Assembly: GCA_027483175.1 (NCBI GenBank)
Contig: JAIXVE010000090.1
Span: 1 to 33,774, forward strand
Length of the DNA: 33,774 nucleotides
Source: Verrucomicrobiaceae bacterium
GTDB lineage: Bacteria; Verrucomicrobiota; Verrucomicrobiia; Verrucomicrobiales; V1-33
Direction of reading: 5' to 3'
Part shown: piece after piece, positions 26,098 to 33,572 of the stretch
How the letters are laid out: every line of letters starts with the position of its first letter
Position numbering within the stretch: position 1 is the first letter of the stretch
Translations under genes and position numbers: made by a program
The notes under the pieces: generated by a model
What the model saw: the letters and a program-made list of their open reading frames with translations, nothing else
Databases searched by the model: none
Told to the model about the DNA's origin: nothing

Positions 26098-29000
26098 TTA
26101 GAGAGAGGCGGGGGAGAGGAGCGAGCGGAGATCGTCGTCGGAGAGCCCGTCCATGACAGGGGCGTCGTCGTCGAGGGTGGCTTCCATGAGCCCGCGTTTT
26201 TTCTGTTGGAGGAGGAGGATTTTTTCTTCGACGGTGCCAGAGGAGATGAGTTTGTAGATGGTGACTGGGCGGCTTTGGCCGATGCGGTGGGCGCGGTCGG
26301 TGGCCTGGGCTTCGACGGCTGGGTTCCACCACGGGTCGAAGTGGATGACGGTGTCGGCTTTGGTTAGGTTGAGGCCGAAGCCGCCGGCTTTGAGACTGAT
26401 GAGGAAGACCCGTTTTTCGGGATCGCGCTGGAAGGCGTCGACCTGAGCGGTGCGGTCGGCGGTTTTGCCATCGATGCGGCACCATGCCATGTCGGCGGCG
26501 GCGACGGTGGCTTCGATGAGGTCGAGCATGGAGGAGAAGGCGCTGAAGATGAGGACGGAGTGGCCGCCGTCGCGGATTTCGTCGAGGAGTTCGGCGAGGG
26601 CCTCGAGTTTACCGGAGACGGGGTCGGGGTCGTCGGAGGCGGCGGGTTTTGGAGGGGAGAAGCCCGGGAGGAGGCGTGGGTCGCAGCAGGTTTGGCGGAG
26701 GCGGAGGAGAGCGGTGAGCATGTGGAGACGCGCCTGGCCCTTCTGGCGGGAGTTTTCTGCGTCGATGACCTTGGCGGCGCCCTCGCGGAGGAGGCCGGCG
26801 TAGAGATCGCGCTGGGTTGGGGTGAGGTCGCAGCGGACGATGGATTCGATTTTGGAGGGGAGGTCGCGGGCGACGTCCTGTTTGAGGCGGCGGAGGAGAC
26901 AGGGGGCGAGACGGCGGCGGAGACGGTCGATGACCTTGGCGGCGCTGCCGGCGGCGAGGGGGAGTTCGTAGCGTTCCTTGAAGTCGGCGCGGGGGCCGAG
27001 ATAGCCGGGCCTGGCGAATTGGAGGATGGACCAGAGATCGCGGACGCTGTTTTCGACCGGGGTGCCTGTCAGGGCGATGCGGACGTGAGCGTTGATGCGG
27101 TGGGCGGCTTTAGCGGCTAGAGTGTCGGGGTTTCTGATGAAGCCGGCTTCGTCGAGGATGGCGGCGGCCCATGAGGTGGGCGGGTAGCTGGCGGCGTCGC
27201 GGGCGAGGAGCTGGAAGCTGGTGAGGACGATGGCGGCGGAGGGGATGCGAGGGAAGAGATCGGCGCGGTTAGGGCCGTGGAGGCGGAGGACGGGGAGGTC
27301 CGGGGTGAAGCGAGCGGCTTCGGCTTCCCAGTTGCCGAGGAGGGATTTGGGGCAGACGACGAGACAGGGTTGGTCAGGAAAGCGCGAGCGGAGGGCGGCG
27401 ATGAGGGCGAGCGTCTGGAGGGTTTTGCCGAGGCCCATTTCGTCGGCGAGGATGCCGCCGAGACTGGCGGAGGCCTGATCGAGGAGCCATTGGACCCCGG
27501 ATTTCTGGTAATCGCGGAGGATATTGAAGATGGGAGCGGGGACTGAGTCGGCGGCGGGCCATGAGTCAGGGAGAGCGCCCTTGAGGGGAGAGTTGAAGGA
27601 TTGTTCGAGGTAGGCGAGCTGGGATTTGCGGACGCGGAAGTGGCCGGAGTGCTGGTCTGGCTGGACGTCACGGAGGACCTCGTTGAAGTCGGCGGTTTCG
27701 TCGAGACTGATGACGGCGGTGCGGCCGTTAGGGAGCTTCTGGTGGCCGGTGCCGGTGGCGAGCATGCGGGCGATGGCGGCGCGGTCGAAGACGGTGCCGC
27801 CTGAGGAGACGAACTGGAGGTCGAAGGCGAGCCAGTCCTGGCCGGAGCCTGCGGGTTTCCAGTCGGGGGCGACCCGTTCGACTTTGGAGGAAGCGGCGGC
27901 GAAGCGTGAGCCGAAGGAGACGGACCATTCGGATTTCAGGCGTTCGAGGTCACCGGCGATGAACTGGAGGATGGGGCCTTCGCCGCGGAGGATGCGTTCG
28001 TCGCCGATGATTTCGGTGAAGCCGGCGCGTTCGAGACGGCGGATGGCGGCGGCTTCTGCGGCGGCGTTTCGGGTTAGGAAGACGCCGGGTTGTGAGGGAG
28101 AGGGGATGGGGAAGCCCGAGTTGCCGGGAGCGCCTGGTGCGACGGTGGCCGGGTTGCCCTGATAGCGGCAGAGGAGACGGGCGGCGATGCGTTCGAGGGA
28201 ACCTTCGAGGGAGAGGAGGAATTCGGGCTGGGCTGGGAGGAGACGCTGGCGGAGGAGGTCAGGGTCGCTGGCTGCGGAGTCGAGGGAGAACCATTCCTGG
28301 AGATTGCCGAGCATGGAGGCGAGCCATGCGCGGGGTTTGGAGACTGGCTGGAAGGAGCTGAGTTCGGCGAAGGCCGGGGGGATCTGGAGCGGCGCGAGGA
28401 GAGAGGCGGAGGGGAGCCAGATCCAGCCGAGGGCGCCGGGGGTGGCGGCGGGAGCGGCGACGGCGCCGTCAGGGAGGGAGAGTGTTAGGGAAGCGGAGTC
28501 GGCGGGTGCCTTGGAAAGAGTCAGGGTGGGGCGGAGCGGTTCGCTGGAGATGGCGATGGGGGACTCGGTGTTGCCGGAGCGGATGGAGAGTCGCGGGTGA
28601 TTGGCGATGGCGGCGAGGAACGATTGGAGTTCGCGGTCAGCGCCGAGGACGAGGTGGGGCGGGACGGCTTTTTGTTTGAGGGAGGCGAGCCAGCGGAGGA
28701 AGGGGATGTCGTGGGACGTGTCGCCGGAGCCCTGGCCGACGGAGACGGCGAGTTTGCCGCGTTTGAGGCCGTCCATGAAGGCGGCGTTGAGGACGAAGCG
28801 GAGCGGGCCGGGGGCGGAGACGATGGGGGGTGCGGCGGGGGTGGCAGGAGTGGAGGGTTTGGCGGAGGCGGAAGGGGAGGATGGGGTGCCGGGTTTGGCT
28901 TCGTTGCGGCGGATGCAGGCGATGCCGACGGCGATGGAGTGTTCGCAGATGCGGCCGTCGCGTCTGGCGAGGTAGCAGGAGCAGAGGTTTTCGACATCGG

Positions 29001-29214
29001 TGCGGCCGATGATGCGGAGCCCGCAGGCGAGGGCTTTGCCGCCGGAGCGGACGATGCCTTTGAGGAGACCGTCGGCGTAATCGAATTCGGTGACGGCACC
29101 GGCCTGCCAGAGAGAGCGAGCGGTTTTCATGGCCTGCCAGCCGCCGATTTCCATGAGCCAGCGCTCGTTGAGTTTCATGAGACCTGCCATGCGCGGGGGA
29201 TGGCTGGTGTCCAT
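26098..29214 (-). CDS. SWIM zinc-finger SNF2-family helicase (second copy)
   Basis: About 1,038 residues from MDTSHPPRMAGLMKLNERW. The SWIM finger is C78-x-C80-x9-C90-x-H92 (CSCYLARRDGRICEH), with a longer spacer than in the first copy. A long Ala/Ser/Pro-rich linker and a bacterial SNF2-associated region follow. The ATPase has ADEMGLGKTLQTLALIAAL, a DEAG box (ILDEAGFIRNPDT, where the first copy has DEAQ), and ends with FDPWWNPAVEAQATDRAHRIGQ. It should be a DNA translocase that remodels protein-DNA complexes. The start is uncertain: ATGs at 29190 and 29178 also precede the conserved region, and the open frame to 29481 is proline-rich shadow. It is divergent from the toxin operon, with a 134-bp gap between. 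Confidence 0.92.
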   Translation of the reverse strand: MDTSHPPRMAGLMKLNERWLMEIGGWQAMKTARSLWQAGAVTEFDYADGLLKGIVRSGGKALACGLRIIGRTDVENLCSCYLARRDGRICEHSIAVGIACIRRNEAKPGTPSSPSASAKPSTPATPAAPPIVSAPGPLRFVLNAAFMDGLKRGKLAVSVGQGSGDTSHDIPFLRWLASLKQKAVPPHLVLGADRELQSFLAAIANHPRLSIRSGNTESPIAISSEPLRPTLTLSKAPADSASLTLSLPDGAVAAPAATPGALGWIWLPSASLLAPLQIPPAFAELSSFQPVSKPRAWLASMLGNLQEWFSLDSAASDPDLLRQRLLPAQPEFLLSLEGSLERIAARLLCRYQGNPATVAPGAPGNSGFPIPSPSQPGVFLTRNAAAEAAAIRRLERAGFTEIIGDERILRGEGPILQFIAGDLERLKSEWSVSFGSRFAAASSKVERVAPDWKPAGSGQDWLAFDLQFVSSGGTVFDRAAIARMLATGTGHQKLPNGRTAVISLDETADFNEVLRDVQPDQHSGHFRVRKSQLAYLEQSFNSPLKGALPDSWPAADSVPAPIFNILRDYQKSGVQWLLDQASASLGGILADEMGLGKTLQTLALIAALRSRFPDQPCLVVCPKSLLGNWEAEAARFTPDLPVLRLHGPNRADLFPRIPSAAIVLTSFQLLARDAASYPPTSWAAAILDEAGFIRNPDTLAAKAAHRINAHVRIALTGTPVENSVRDLWSILQFARPGYLGPRADFKERYELPLAAGSAAKVIDRLRRRLAPCLLRRLKQDVARDLPSKIESIVRCDLTPTQRDLYAGLLREGAAKVIDAENSRQKGQARLHMLTALLRLRQTCCDPRLLPGFSPPKPAASDDPDPVSGKLEALAELLDEIRDGGHSVLIFSAFSSMLDLIEATVAAADMAWCRIDGKTADRTAQVDAFQRDPEKRVFLISLKAGGFGLNLTKADTVIHFDPWWNPAVEAQATDRAHRIGQSRPVTIYKLISSGTVEEKILLLQQKKRGLMEATLDDDAPVMDGLSDDDLRSLLSPASL

Positions 29215-29348
29215 GGGTGAATTGAGGAAAGGGTTGGGGAGCGGTTGGGGGTGGGGAGTGGAGGCGTGGTGAATTTCACTTTGCGGCGGGGATGGAACGT
29301 GCACAGTGAGGGAGAGCGGCCTGTGACGGGCGGCGCAAATTTTCTGAT

Positions 29349-29873
29349 ATGAGAACGATGACCCGATTGGTGCGCGTGTGCGGCTGGCTGCTGGCGATGG
29401 CCTGCGGGTTTGCTGCGCCGTTGAGGGCGGAGGCTCCGGCGGGAGGGCAGGCGGTGCCGAAGCCGGTGCCGGCGAAGCCATTGCCGGCGGTGCCGGGGGG
29501 TGGATTGAAGGCGCATGAGAAGGCTGGCGGGCATTTGCTGGCGAGGCATACGGGGAAGAGCGAGGCGGATCTGATTGAGCGGCTGGAGCAGCAGCGAGGG
29601 ATACGTTCGGCGTCGTCGTTTCCTGATGCGGCGGTGGCGGAGGTGGTGGTGGGGGTGGTGATTGCGTCGCGGCAGAAGCAGATTGCGAAGTGGCTGCGGG
29701 GGGATGAGGAGCGGTTGACGCTTGATTTCACGGCGAACAAGCCTGTTGGGATCATGGTGACGCGGCGGAACATGACGGCGGTGCCGGTGAGTTCCGTGAG
29801 ACTGGTGCTGGAACGCGACCCTGAATTCGCGCCGCTGGGGTGGCGCATACTTACTGGATATCCACAATCATGA
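29349..29873 (+). CDS. Secreted RNase A-like (CdiA-CT type) toxin
   Basis: A 174-residue protein. A Sec signal peptide (RLVRVCGWLLAMACGFAAPLRA, cleavage near residue 27) is followed by a Pro/Ala linker (28-50) and a domain from about 52 to the end. The domain shows GGHLLARHTGKSEADLIERL, SASSFPDAAVAE, a helix with IASRQKQIAKWL, and the C-terminal strand WRILTGYPQS. This is the pattern of the bacterial RNase A-like domain first described at the C-terminus of CdiA of Yersinia kristensenii (Pfam RNAse_A_bac, from memory). Catalytic candidates are H67, R78, T169 and Y171; the His-Arg spacing of 11 and the T-x-Y pair match what I recall of that enzyme. Such toxins cut RNA in target cells. It carries no CdiA, Rhs or LXG delivery part. 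The stop overlaps the immunity gene start (ATGA, 29870-29873). A second ATG at 29358 is possible. Confidence 0.75.
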   Translation: MRTMTRLVRVCGWLLAMACGFAAPLRAEAPAGGQAVPKPVPAKPLPAVPGGGLKAHEKAGGHLLARHTGKSEADLIERLEQQRGIRSASSFPDAAVAEVVVGVVIASRQKQIAKWLRGDEERLTLDFTANKPVGIMVTRRNMTAVPVSSVRLVLERDPEFAPLGWRILTGYPQS

Positions 29874-30226
29874 AGAAGCCTTATTCCGAACTGAAGAAGT
29901 ACCTTGGCACGACGTTTCACCAGGACTGGTGTGATGACGGGGAGGATTGGATGGACGTGACGAACCAGTTCATGCACCGGGTGGATGAAGCGGCGCGGAA
30001 GAAAGTGATTGCGGACATTCAGCAGATCACGAAGGATTTTGAGGGAGAGGAAGAACTGGAGCATTTCTGTGCGGAGGAGTGCCGCAGTGATATTTTTCCA
30101 CCGGGTTTGGGGCTGACGTACCGTGAGTGGCTGGGGATGGTGCAGGAGAAGATGCTGGGTGGGCCGAAGGGGCGGAAGCCTGCGGCGAAGAAGGCGGTCA
30201 AGAAGGCTGCGCCACCGAAGGAATGA
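29870..30226 (+). CDS. CdiI_2-type immunity protein
   Basis: A 118-residue, acidic, cytoplasmic protein without signal peptide or membrane segment. The N-terminal YSELKKYLGTTFHQDWCDD, with the FHQDW motif, then a helical middle (EEELEHFCAEECRSDIFPPG) and LTYREWLGMVQEKM, match the CdiI_2 family of contact-dependent-inhibition immunity proteins, which bind and block a cognate toxin. Its position directly after the RNase A-like toxin, coupled by ATGA, is the normal toxin-immunity order. An unusual Lys/Ala/Pro tail (GRKPAAKKAVKKAAPPKE), like those of histone H1-type proteins, follows the domain. The start at 29870 is chosen for the overlap; an in-frame codon at 29840 lies inside the toxin gene. 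The stop overlaps the next start in a second ATGA (30223-30226). Confidence 0.77.
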   Translation: MKKPYSELKKYLGTTFHQDWCDDGEDWMDVTNQFMHRVDEAARKKVIADIQQITKDFEGEEELEHFCAEECRSDIFPPGLGLTYREWLGMVQEKMLGGPKGRKPAAKKAVKKAAPPKE

Positions 30227-30570
30227 TGGCGGCGTGGGATGTGATGGTGCAGTGGCTGAGTGAGCCTTCGCAGGAGAGTTACACGACTCCGCGTGGGTGG
30301 AAGCTGCTGGGCCTGGCGGGCGCGGGGATGTTTGCGGCGCGTTGGGTGCTGCAGGCGCATTACCGGAAGAAGACGGGGACGGCGGTGATGCCGACGTCGT
30401 TCTGGGTGGTGTCGCTGATGGGGGCTGGGCTGACGACGGCGTATTTTGTGTTTGGGAAGAATGACGCGGTGGGGATCCTGCAGAATGCGCTGCCGGCGTC
30501 GGTGGCGTTTTACAATTTGTTTCAGGATCTGAAGCACCGGCGTTCACGGGACTTGCCAAAAGGAGCCTGA
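30223..30570 (+). CDS. LAB_N-type small membrane protein
   Basis: A 115-residue inner-membrane protein with three predicted helices: WKLLGLAGAGMFAARWVLQ, PTSFWVVSLMGAGLTTAYFVF, and the amphipathic region AVGILQNALPASVAFYNLF. The pattern GxxGxxxFxxRW...P..FW..SL.G......Y....D...I..........RN/YNL is the lipid-A biosynthesis N-terminal (LAB_N) domain, found either fused to LpxB or alone. The function of the stand-alone form is unknown; a link to lipid or envelope is an inference. It starts with two consecutive ATG codons at 30223 and 30226, the first overlapping the immunity stop. It is the third and last gene of the toxin operon, 44 bp ahead of the formate dehydrogenase gene. Confidence 0.8.
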   Translation: MMAAWDVMVQWLSEPSQESYTTPRGWKLLGLAGAGMFAARWVLQAHYRKKTGTAVMPTSFWVVSLMGAGLTTAYFVFGKNDAVGILQNALPASVAFYNLFQDLKHRRSRDLPKGA

Positions 30571-30614
30571 ATCGGCAGGTTTGGGGAGAAATCAACATCC
30601 CCCCCCTGATTCCG

Positions 30615-33356
30615 ATGAGCCAGTTTCCTGACACTGCGACCGTTGCATGGATTGACGGCGTTGCCTGCGGCGTGCAGCCGGGCGAGACCGTATTGAAGTT
30701 TGTGGACCGTTACAAAGGCCGCGGGCATGTGCCGACGCTTTGTGATGCGCCGCAGTTGGAGCCGTATGGAGCGTGCCGGGTGTGTTCGGTGGAAGTGGCG
30801 CTGCAGGCGGACGGGCCGCGTCGGGTGGTGGCGTCGTGTCACACGCCAATGACGGCGGGGATGCATGTGTATACGGAGTCGGCGAAGGTGCTGCGGTTGC
30901 GGAGGAACATTGTGGAGCTGGTGCTAACGGATCACCCGCTGGATTGTCTGACGTGCGAGGTGAATGGGAACTGTGAGTTGCAGACCGTGGCAGCGAAGAC
31001 GGGAGTGAGGAAAGTGCGTTATCCGGCGGGGGCGAATCATCTGGACCGGAAGAAGGACGAGTCGCATCCTTACATGACGAGTGATTTGTCGAAGTGCATC
31101 AATTGTTCGCGGTGTGTGCGGGCGTGTGATGAGATTCAGGGGCAGCATGTGCTGTCGATGCACGGGCGTGGGTTTGCGGCGAGGATCATCAAGGGATTGG
31201 ACACGACGTTCGAGAAGTCGCCGTGTGTGTCGTGCGGGGCGTGTGCGCAGGCGTGTCCGACGTCAGCGATCAGCGATGTGTTTCAGTCGAAGAGCATTGA
31301 GGCGACGAAGAAGACACGGACGGTGTGCACGTATTGCGGGGTGGGTTGCAATCTGAGTGTGGCGACGAAGGGGAATGAAGTGCTGAGCATTCAGGCGCCG
31401 CTGGATTCCGAGGTGAACCATGCGCACACGTGTCTGAAGGGACGGTATGCGTTTCGTTTTGTGAAGCACCGGGACCGGTTGAGGAGCCCGCTGATCCGCC
31501 GGGACGGGAAGTTCGAGGAAGCAACGTGGGACGATGCTTATGATTACATTGCGGCGAATCTGGGGAGGATCAAAGCGGAGCATGGCGGGAATGCGGTGGG
31601 GGGGATTTCGTCGGCGCGGTGCACGAATGAGGAGAACTATCTGATGCAGAAGTTCATCCGGACGGTGTTCGGTACTAACAATATTGATGCTTGCGCGCGG
31701 GTCTGTCACAGTCCGACGGCGTGGGGGATGCAGAAGGCGTTCGGGACGGGAGCGGCGACGAACAGTGTGATCGACCTGCAGTATACGGAGTGCATCCTGG
31801 TGATCGGGGCGAATCCGACGGAGGGGCATCCGGTGACGGGGAGCAAGATCAAGCAGCGGGCGATGAAGGGAGTGCCGCTGATCATCATTGATCCGCGGGA
31901 GATTGAGTTGGTGCCGTATGCGAAGCATCATTTGCAGTTGAGGCCGGGGACGAACGTGGCGCTGCTGGATATGTTTGCGTATTACATCTGGGAGGCGGGG
32001 AAGATTGACCGCAAGTTCATCACGGAGCGGTGTGAGAACTGGGAGGCGTTTGAGGAAGGGTTGAGAGGGTTGGATCTGGATGAACTGGAGAGGATTCACG
32101 GTGTGCCGCGGGAGCAGGTGAAGGCTGCGGCGCTGGAGTATGCGGGTGCGTCAGCGGCGATGGCGTTTCACGGGCTTGGGGTGACCGAGCACAGTCATGG
32201 GTCGAAGACGGTGATGACGATTGCGGATCTGGCGATGATGACTGGGAATATCGGGCGGCCGGGTGTGGGGGTGAATCCGCTACGTGGGCAGAACAACGTG
32301 CAGGGGGCGGCGGACATGGGATGTCAGCCGCACCAGGGGGCTGGTTATCTGGCGGTGAACGATCCTGAGGTGCATCGGTTGTATGAAGAGTTCTACGGTG
32401 TGCATCTTTCGGATCAGATTGGGTGGAAGATTCCGCAGATGTACGAGGCGGCGCTGGATGGGAAGCTGAAGGCGATGTGGATCATGGGAGAGGACGTGGC
32501 GCAGACTGATCCTAACACGGAGCATGTGAAGGCGGCACTGAATGCGCTGGAGTTTCTGGTGGTGCAGGAGTTGTTCATGACTCCGACGGCGGAGTTTGCG
32601 GACGTGGTGCTGCCGGCGTCGTCGTTTCTGGAGAAGAGCGGGACGTTTACGAACGGGGAGCGGCGGGTGCAGCGGGTGAATGCGGTGATCGCGCCGCTGG
32701 AGGGGACGAAGCCTGACGGCGTGATTATTGCGGAGATGATGCAGCGGATGGGGTGTGACCAGGCGGCGTACACGCCGGACGGAGTGCTGGCGGAGATTGC
32801 GCAGATCGTGCCGTTTTTCAAAGGGGCGACGTGGGAAGGGCTGACGGATCAGGGGAGACAGTGGCCGATTGCGCCCGGGAATGTGGGGACGGAGCGGCTG
32901 CATCTGGGGACGTTCAAGCGCGGGCTAGGGAAGTTTCACTTCTTTGATTTCAAGGAATCGAAGGAGATCGAGCGGCATGGCGGGGAGTATCCGTTCATTC
33001 TGACGACCGGGCGGCTGCTGGAGCATTACAATTGCGGGACGATGACGCGGCGGACGGGGAATGCGGAGATTGTTAGAGAGGACACGCTGGCAATTCATCC
33101 GGAGGATGCGGCGCGGAAGGGGATTGAGGATGGGGATGAAGTGGTGGTGCGGTCGGCGCGCGGGGAGATTCCGATGATGGCGCGGATCAGCGGGGAGGTG
33201 AAGCCGGGCGTGCTGTACTGCACCTTCCATTTTCCGGAGGTGCTAGTGAACATTGTGACGAGCAGCGAGTGTGATGAGGATACGATGTGTCCGGAGTACA
33301 AAGTCGTGGCGGTGGACGTGGAGAAGGCCGGAAGTAAGGCGATGGTCGGGACGTGA
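30615..33356 (+). CDS. Formate dehydrogenase alpha subunit (Mo/W-bis-MGD, Cys form)
   Basis: A 913-residue cytoplasmic enzyme that oxidises formate to CO2, or does the reverse. An N-terminal NuoG-like part holds a [2Fe-2S] site (C43, C54, C57, C75), a His-Cys3 [4Fe-4S] site (DCLTCEVNGNC) and two ferredoxin clusters (CINCSRCVRAC, CVSCGACAQAC). The catalytic part starts with CTYCGVGCNL, binding a further [4Fe-4S]. The metal ligand is C364 in ARVCHSPT, where selenoenzymes carry Sec, and the next His is the conserved catalytic one. GQNNVQGAADMG and the C-terminal molydopterin-binding fold (LTTGRLLEHYNCGTMTRRT) complete it. Domain order matches FdsA of NAD-dependent formate dehydrogenases, but FdsB and FdsG-like subunits and FdhD are absent from the window. 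The ATG at 30615 has no clear ribosome site. Confidence 0.95.
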   Translation: MSQFPDTATVAWIDGVACGVQPGETVLKFVDRYKGRGHVPTLCDAPQLEPYGACRVCSVEVALQADGPRRVVASCHTPMTAGMHVYTESAKVLRLRRNIVELVLTDHPLDCLTCEVNGNCELQTVAAKTGVRKVRYPAGANHLDRKKDESHPYMTSDLSKCINCSRCVRACDEIQGQHVLSMHGRGFAARIIKGLDTTFEKSPCVSCGACAQACPTSAISDVFQSKSIEATKKTRTVCTYCGVGCNLSVATKGNEVLSIQAPLDSEVNHAHTCLKGRYAFRFVKHRDRLRSPLIRRDGKFEEATWDDAYDYIAANLGRIKAEHGGNAVGGISSARCTNEENYLMQKFIRTVFGTNNIDACARVCHSPTAWGMQKAFGTGAATNSVIDLQYTECILVIGANPTEGHPVTGSKIKQRAMKGVPLIIIDPREIELVPYAKHHLQLRPGTNVALLDMFAYYIWEAGKIDRKFITERCENWEAFEEGLRGLDLDELERIHGVPREQVKAAALEYAGASAAMAFHGLGVTEHSHGSKTVMTIADLAMMTGNIGRPGVGVNPLRGQNNVQGAADMGCQPHQGAGYLAVNDPEVHRLYEEFYGVHLSDQIGWKIPQMYEAALDGKLKAMWIMGEDVAQTDPNTEHVKAALNALEFLVVQELFMTPTAEFADVVLPASSFLEKSGTFTNGERRVQRVNAVIAPLEGTKPDGVIIAEMMQRMGCDQAAYTPDGVLAEIAQIVPFFKGATWEGLTDQGRQWPIAPGNVGTERLHLGTFKRGLGKFHFFDFKESKEIERHGGEYPFILTTGRLLEHYNCGTMTRRTGNAEIVREDTLAIHPEDAARKGIEDGDEVVVRSARGEIPMMARISGEVKPGVLYCTFHFPEVLVNIVTSSECDEDTMCPEYKVVAVDVEKAGSKAMVGT

Positions 33357-33361
33357 GGTGC

Positions 33362-33560
33362 GGGTTTGCGGTGTCGTGGCCTGCACCCGCCGGGGGGGCT
33401 TCATCGCTCGTTCGACCTTGCTCACTGGACGCCGATGGATGGGTCGGCCGTGCTTGCCGGCGATGTCCTGACATGGCGCGAGCCGACAGGAGCGGAACCC
33501 CGCTACTATCGGCTCGCGAAACCGCGGGGCGCCGCTGCTGGCGCGCGAGCGGTCAGGTGA
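33362..33560 (+). pseudogene. Frameshifted remnant of a secreted-protein C-terminus
   Basis: Two overlapping frames each look like part of one protein tail. One reads FAVSWPAPAGG (from 33362) and stops making sense at a run of seven G (33392-33398). The neighbouring frame then reads LHRSFDLAHWTPMDGSAVLAG, DVLTWREP and PRYYRLAKP, ending at TGA 33558-33560. A one-base slip at the G run would join them. The pattern S-x-D-L-x-x-W-T ... W-x-E-P ... Y-Y-R-L is the tail seen in many secreted verrucomicrobial proteins. No upstream gene body exists: it begins right after the formate dehydrogenase stop. Base composition is balanced between G and C, unlike all neighbouring genes. It could also be non-coding by chance. 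Confidence 0.5.
33477..33518. repeat. Long two-part hairpin
   Basis: A perfect 10-bp outer stem (CGCGAGCCGA 33477-33486 with TCGGCTCGCG 33509-33518) encloses a 4x4 internal loop, a perfect 5-bp inner stem (AGCGG with CCGCT) and the loop AACC. It has no T run, so it is not a standard terminator. It lies between the formate dehydrogenase gene and the convergent secreted-protein gene. Confidence 0.6.
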
Positions 33561-33572
33561 GGGTGCCGATGG

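Noticed and set aside
29325-29350. TGTGAC and TGATAT, 17 bases apart, just before the toxin start.
   Set aside because: The -10 would overlap the ATG at 29349 and the -35 is weak; kept only as a possibility if translation starts at 29358.
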